From: Acetobacteraceae bacterium
GTDB lineage: Bacteria; Pseudomonadota; Alphaproteobacteria; Acetobacterales; Acetobacteraceae
DNA length: 35,266 bases
Assembly: GCA_027449745.1 (NCBI GenBank)
Contig: DAIDKZ010000233.1
Coordinates: 1-35,266 of the forward strand
Reading direction: 5' to 3'
The notes beneath the pieces are model-generated. The model was not told the origin of the DNA and searched no databases. It saw only the letters and a list, made by a program, of their open reading frames with translations. Both the position numbers and the translations under genes were made by a program. Below, in pieces: positions 32,847 through 35,266 of this stretch (position 1 is its first letter; each line of letters opens with the position of its first letter).

Positions 32847-34675
32847 TCGCCGGTCTCGCCCTGGCGGAGACGCTCGCGCGCCTCGGCAAGGGCCAGGAGC
32901 CGCCGCTGGGTTCGTTCATCCGGCTGCTCGGCAAAATCGCGTTGCGCGGCCTCTATCTCGGCATCGAGGCGGGCGTGATGCAGGAGACCGAAAATATGCC
33001 ACCATCCCGCTTCCGCCTCCGCCGACACGGCATCGGGCAACGCAAACACGGGCAACGGGAATGGCGACGACGCCAATACCCGCTTGCTCACCGCGTCCAG
33101 CCCAACGTCGTGCAGGTGGGCGATGAGGCCGGCGCTGTCAAGCGCCTGCCCCGCACGCCCGCGTGATTCTGCCCAGGCGAGCACGGCCTCGCGCAACGGG
33201 CCCAGCCAGGGGGGCAGATCGATCTGCTGCCACTGCTCCTCGATCCCGCCGATCAGGGCCGGGTGGTGCAGCAGAATGGCGGCGAGGAGGCGCAGACGCT
33301 CGGACGCCCCCTCTTCCGGGGTCGGCGAGGTACGGCTGGCGCCTAGCCAACCCGGCTTCGGCCCGAACGGGCCCGCCGAGCCGCCCGGCGCCTTGTTCCG
33401 TCTGCCAGGCGCGTGCAGGCGCCGGTTTTCGGCGAAGAACCGATCGAGCAGTGCCTGGCGATATTCCCGCGCCAGCCCGCGATCATCGATCCGGGCCGCG
33501 ACAGCCTCCAGCCTGGCGCGGAACGCGGCCCGCTGTTCCGGCGAGGCCAGCGGCGCCGCCGCGCGGAGCAGACCGTAGAGCGCGTCGGCCAGAGGGGGTG
33601 CTGCGTCGAGCACGCGCTGGAACGCGTCGCTGCCCTGGTCGCGGATCAGCGCGTCGGGATCCTGGCCCTCGGGGAGGGTCGCGATGCGCAGGGTGCGTTC
33701 CGGTGCGAGCATCGGCAATGCGGCGTCGGCGGCACGGATCGAGGCGGCGCGGCCGGCGGCGTCGGCGTCGAAGCACAGCACCGGCTCGGGCGCGAGCCGC
33801 CAGAGCTCCTCCATCTGCTCGGCCGTCAACGCGGTACCGAGCGGCGCCACGGCGCCGGCGAAGCCGCCCTGGTGCAGGGCGATCACGTCCATGTAGCCCT
33901 CGGCGATGATCACCGGCGCGCCGGCGCGGGCCGCGGCACGCGCCAGATCGAGCCCGTAGAGCGTGCGGCGCTTGGAAAACAGCGCGGTTTCCGGGCCGTT
34001 GAGGTATTTGGGCTGCCCATCGCCGAGCGTGCGGCCGCCGAAGCTGATCACCGCGCCGCGGCGATCGCGGATCGGGAACATCACCCGCTCGAAAAACAGC
34101 TCAAAGGGCCGCGCGCCGCCCTCGTCCTGGCGCAGCAGGCCGGCCTCGGCGAGCATCGCGGGCTCGATTCCGTCGCGCCCGAGTTCGGCGGTCAGCGCGC
34201 CACGGCCCGGGGCATAGCCGAGACCGAAGCGGCGAATGGTCTCCTCGGACAACCCTCGGCCGCGCAGATAGGACAGGGCGCGGGCCCCCTCCGGCAGCAG
34301 CAGCCGGCGCTGGAACGCCGCGGCGGCGGCGGTCAGCACGCTGCCGAGATCATGCCGCCGCCGCTCGGCCGCGGCGGCCTCGGCGCTCGGCCGCGGGACG
34401 TCCAGCCCAGCCTCCCGGGCCAGGAGGTCGACCGCCTCGCGGAAGTCGAGCCCCTGCGTCTGCATGACGAAACCAACCGCATCACCGTGCGCGCCGCAGC
34501 CGAAGCAGTGGAAATGGTCGTCATAGACGTAGAACGAGGGCGTATTCTCCTGGTGGAAGGGGCAGTTTCCCTTCCAGTTGCGCCCCGAGCGGGCCAGCCG
34601 CACGCGCCGGCCGATCAGCGCCGGGAGCGGAGTGCGCGCGCGCAGTTCGTCGAGGAAGGCCGCGGGCAGCGCCAC
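32834..34675 (-). CDS. dnaG: DNA primase DnaG
   Basis: Replicative primase of 613 residues. The CHC2 zinc-binding domain has Cys38, His41, Cys57 and Cys60 (CPFHQENTPSFY, then HFHCFGCGAHGD). The Toprim catalytic core contains VIIAEGYMDVIALHQ and the acidic CFDADAAGRAA, with the conserved FGGRTLGDGQPKYLNGPET before it. The C-terminal part would bind DnaB. The start is a GTG at 34675 directly abutting the YqeY stop (TGAGTG), a coupled start. It makes RNA primers for lagging-strand synthesis. The order yqeY-dnaG-rpoD is a variant of the macromolecular synthesis operon in which rpsU is replaced by yqeY. Confidence 0.97.
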   Translation of the reverse strand: MALPAAFLDELRARTPLPALIGRRVRLARSGRNWKGNCPFHQENTPSFYVYDDHFHCFGCGAHGDAVGFVMQTQGLDFREAVDLLAREAGLDVPRPSAEAAAAERRRHDLGSVLTAAAAAFQRRLLLPEGARALSYLRGRGLSEETIRRFGLGYAPGRGALTAELGRDGIEPAMLAEAGLLRQDEGGARPFELFFERVMFPIRDRRGAVISFGGRTLGDGQPKYLNGPETALFSKRRTLYGLDLARAAARAGAPVIIAEGYMDVIALHQGGFAGAVAPLGTALTAEQMEELWRLAPEPVLCFDADAAGRAASIRAADAALPMLAPERTLRIATLPEGQDPDALIRDQGSDAFQRVLDAAPPLADALYGLLRAAAPLASPEQRAAFRARLEAVAARIDDRGLAREYRQALLDRFFAENRRLHAPGRRNKAPGGSAGPFGPKPGWLGASRTSPTPEEGASERLRLLAAILLHHPALIGGIEEQWQQIDLPPWLGPLREAVLAWAESRGRAGQALDSAGLIAHLHDVGLDAVSKRVLASSPFPLPVFALPDAVSAEAEAGWWHIFGLLHHARLDAEIEAAQRDFAEQPDERTQRRLLALAEARERLRQGETGDGGA

Positions 34676-35134
34676 TCAGCCACCGAGTGTCTGGCGCACC
34701 GCCATGCCCGCCGCGGCCATGTCGAGCGCCGCGCCAAACCGGGATTTCAGCGCGCCCATCACCTTGCCCATGTCCTTGACGCTGGTGGCACCGGTCTCGG
34801 CAATGGCCGCCGCGACCGCCGTCGCCAGTGCCTCGCCCTCGATCGCCGGGGGCAGGAATGTCTCGATCAGCGCGATCTCCGCCTCCTCCTTGGCGACCAG
34901 GTCGGCGCGGTTGCCCTGGCGGTAGAGCGCGACCGATTCCTGGCGCGATTTGACCATGGCACGCAGCATGCCGAGGATGTCGGCATCGGGAACGCGCTCG
35001 ACGCCGCGCGGTCGGGCGGCGATATCGACCTCCTTGAGTCGCGCGAGGATCATGCGCAGTGTGGAGACGCGCGGCGCATCGCCAGCCTTCATCGCCGCCT
35101 TGAGCTGATCGGTGAACTCGTCGCGCATGGTCAT
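34676..35134 (-). CDS. GatB/YqeY domain-containing protein
   Basis: Small soluble protein of 152 residues of the YqeY family, related to the tail domain of the GatB amidotransferase subunit. Typical features are the N-terminal DQLKAAMKAGDAPRVSTLRMI, the central VKSRQESVALYRQGNRADL and the C-terminal TSVKDMGKVMGALKSRFG. The start is the first ATG at 35134, placed by an AGGAGG six bases upstream; a second in-frame ATG at 35128 is also possible. It is the first gene of the unit with dnaG, rpoD, GNAT and chaC. The family binds tRNA-like ligands but its cellular role is not settled. Confidence 0.93.
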   Translation of the reverse strand: MTMRDEFTDQLKAAMKAGDAPRVSTLRMILARLKEVDIAARPRGVERVPDADILGMLRAMVKSRQESVALYRQGNRADLVAKEEAEIALIETFLPPAIEGEALATAVAAAIAETGATSVKDMGKVMGALKSRFGAALDMAAAGMAVRQTLGG

Positions 35135-35211
35135 GGTCGGCCTCCTGATCCAGGATGGCTGGTCTATCGTCGCCGCTGCCCGGAGGGAAGCATCAACGGC
35201 GCGGCCGGCGA

Positions 35212-35238
35212 GCGGGGACACAGGAGCGCTGTCCCCGC
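35212..35238. repeat. Perfect 9-bp inverted repeat near the right edge
   Basis: GCGGGGACA (35212-35220) and TGTCCCCGC (35230-35238) flank a nine-base loop, CAGGAGCGC, about 80 bases upstream of the YqeY start. It could be a terminator of an upstream gene outside the window, an operator, or one copy of a dispersed repeat; the window edge prevents a decision. Confidence 0.4.
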
Positions 35239-35266
35239 GGACGGCCGCGAATCACGCGACACACCA

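Noticed and set aside
1-35266. Mobile element, prophage, CRISPR or defence island
   Set aside because: No transposase, integrase, phage structural gene, direct-repeat array, nuclease-helicase set or tRNA-flanked island boundary was seen; gene style is uniform throughout.

Overview
The window is gene-dense, very GC-rich chromosomal DNA with strongly GC-biased third codon positions. The RpoD ending in RKLRSFLDD, the YqeY-DnaG-RpoD order, the many periplasmic binding proteins and the Tat-like leaders all fit a free-living alphaproteobacterium. Acetobacterales/Rhodospirillales-like is my best guess, but it is an inference and no 16S rRNA is present. I see no tRNA, rRNA, CRISPR array, insertion sequence, prophage or defence system. 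No gap without a gene exceeds 300 bases; the largest are 22720-22916, 27741-27898, 20780-20931, 1518-1667, 13236-13371 and 35135-35266.

Left part, 1-8403 (transport and aromatic oxidation): a peptide-type solute-binding protein cut by the window edge (-), a GtrA-like membrane protein overlapping an MFS exporter (+), and two closely similar branched-chain-type (type I) solute-binding proteins flanking an orphan molybdenum hydroxylase large subunit. No permease, ATPase, FeS subunit or FAD subunit accompanies them.

Centre-left, 8404-13306 (hydroxycinnamate module): a MarR regulator (+) faces a tightly packed minus-strand operon of crotonase, feruloyl-CoA synthase-like ligase, thiolase and 4-hydroxybenzoyl-CoA-type hotdog thioesterase. 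This set fits CoA-dependent side-chain shortening of ferulate/p-coumarate-like acids. An AT-rich inverted repeat overlaps the -10 element of a good sigma-70-like promoter in front of the operon and is a candidate MarR operator. The 3-hydroxyacyl-CoA dehydrogenase or aldehyde dehydrogenase needed to complete the route is not in the window.

Centre, 13372-17454 (envelope proteolysis): an unknown membrane protein, a 674-residue secreted trypsin-like protein with a duplicated C-terminal domain, and a two-PDZ HtrA/Deg protease. Minus-strand genes follow from 17495 to 22719: an AGPS-like FAD oxidase, a YqaA/VTT membrane protein, an LpxR-like lipid A deacylase and a periplasmic PQQ dehydrogenase with unusual metal-site residues.

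Right part, 22917-35134: a small membrane protein, an MFS transporter of the ACS type, a ThDP-dependent enzyme, HemW, a second two-PDZ Deg protease, then a housekeeping minus-strand unit read yqeY, dnaG, rpoD, GNAT acetyltransferase, ChaC-like cyclotransferase. Its junctions touch or overlap except dnaG/rpoD, where a strong hairpin carries the dnaG stop codon in its loop. The most promising material for follow-up is the orphan Mo hydroxylase between twin binding proteins, the hydroxycinnamate operon with its putative operator, the duplicated-domain protease and the altered PQQ dehydrogenase.
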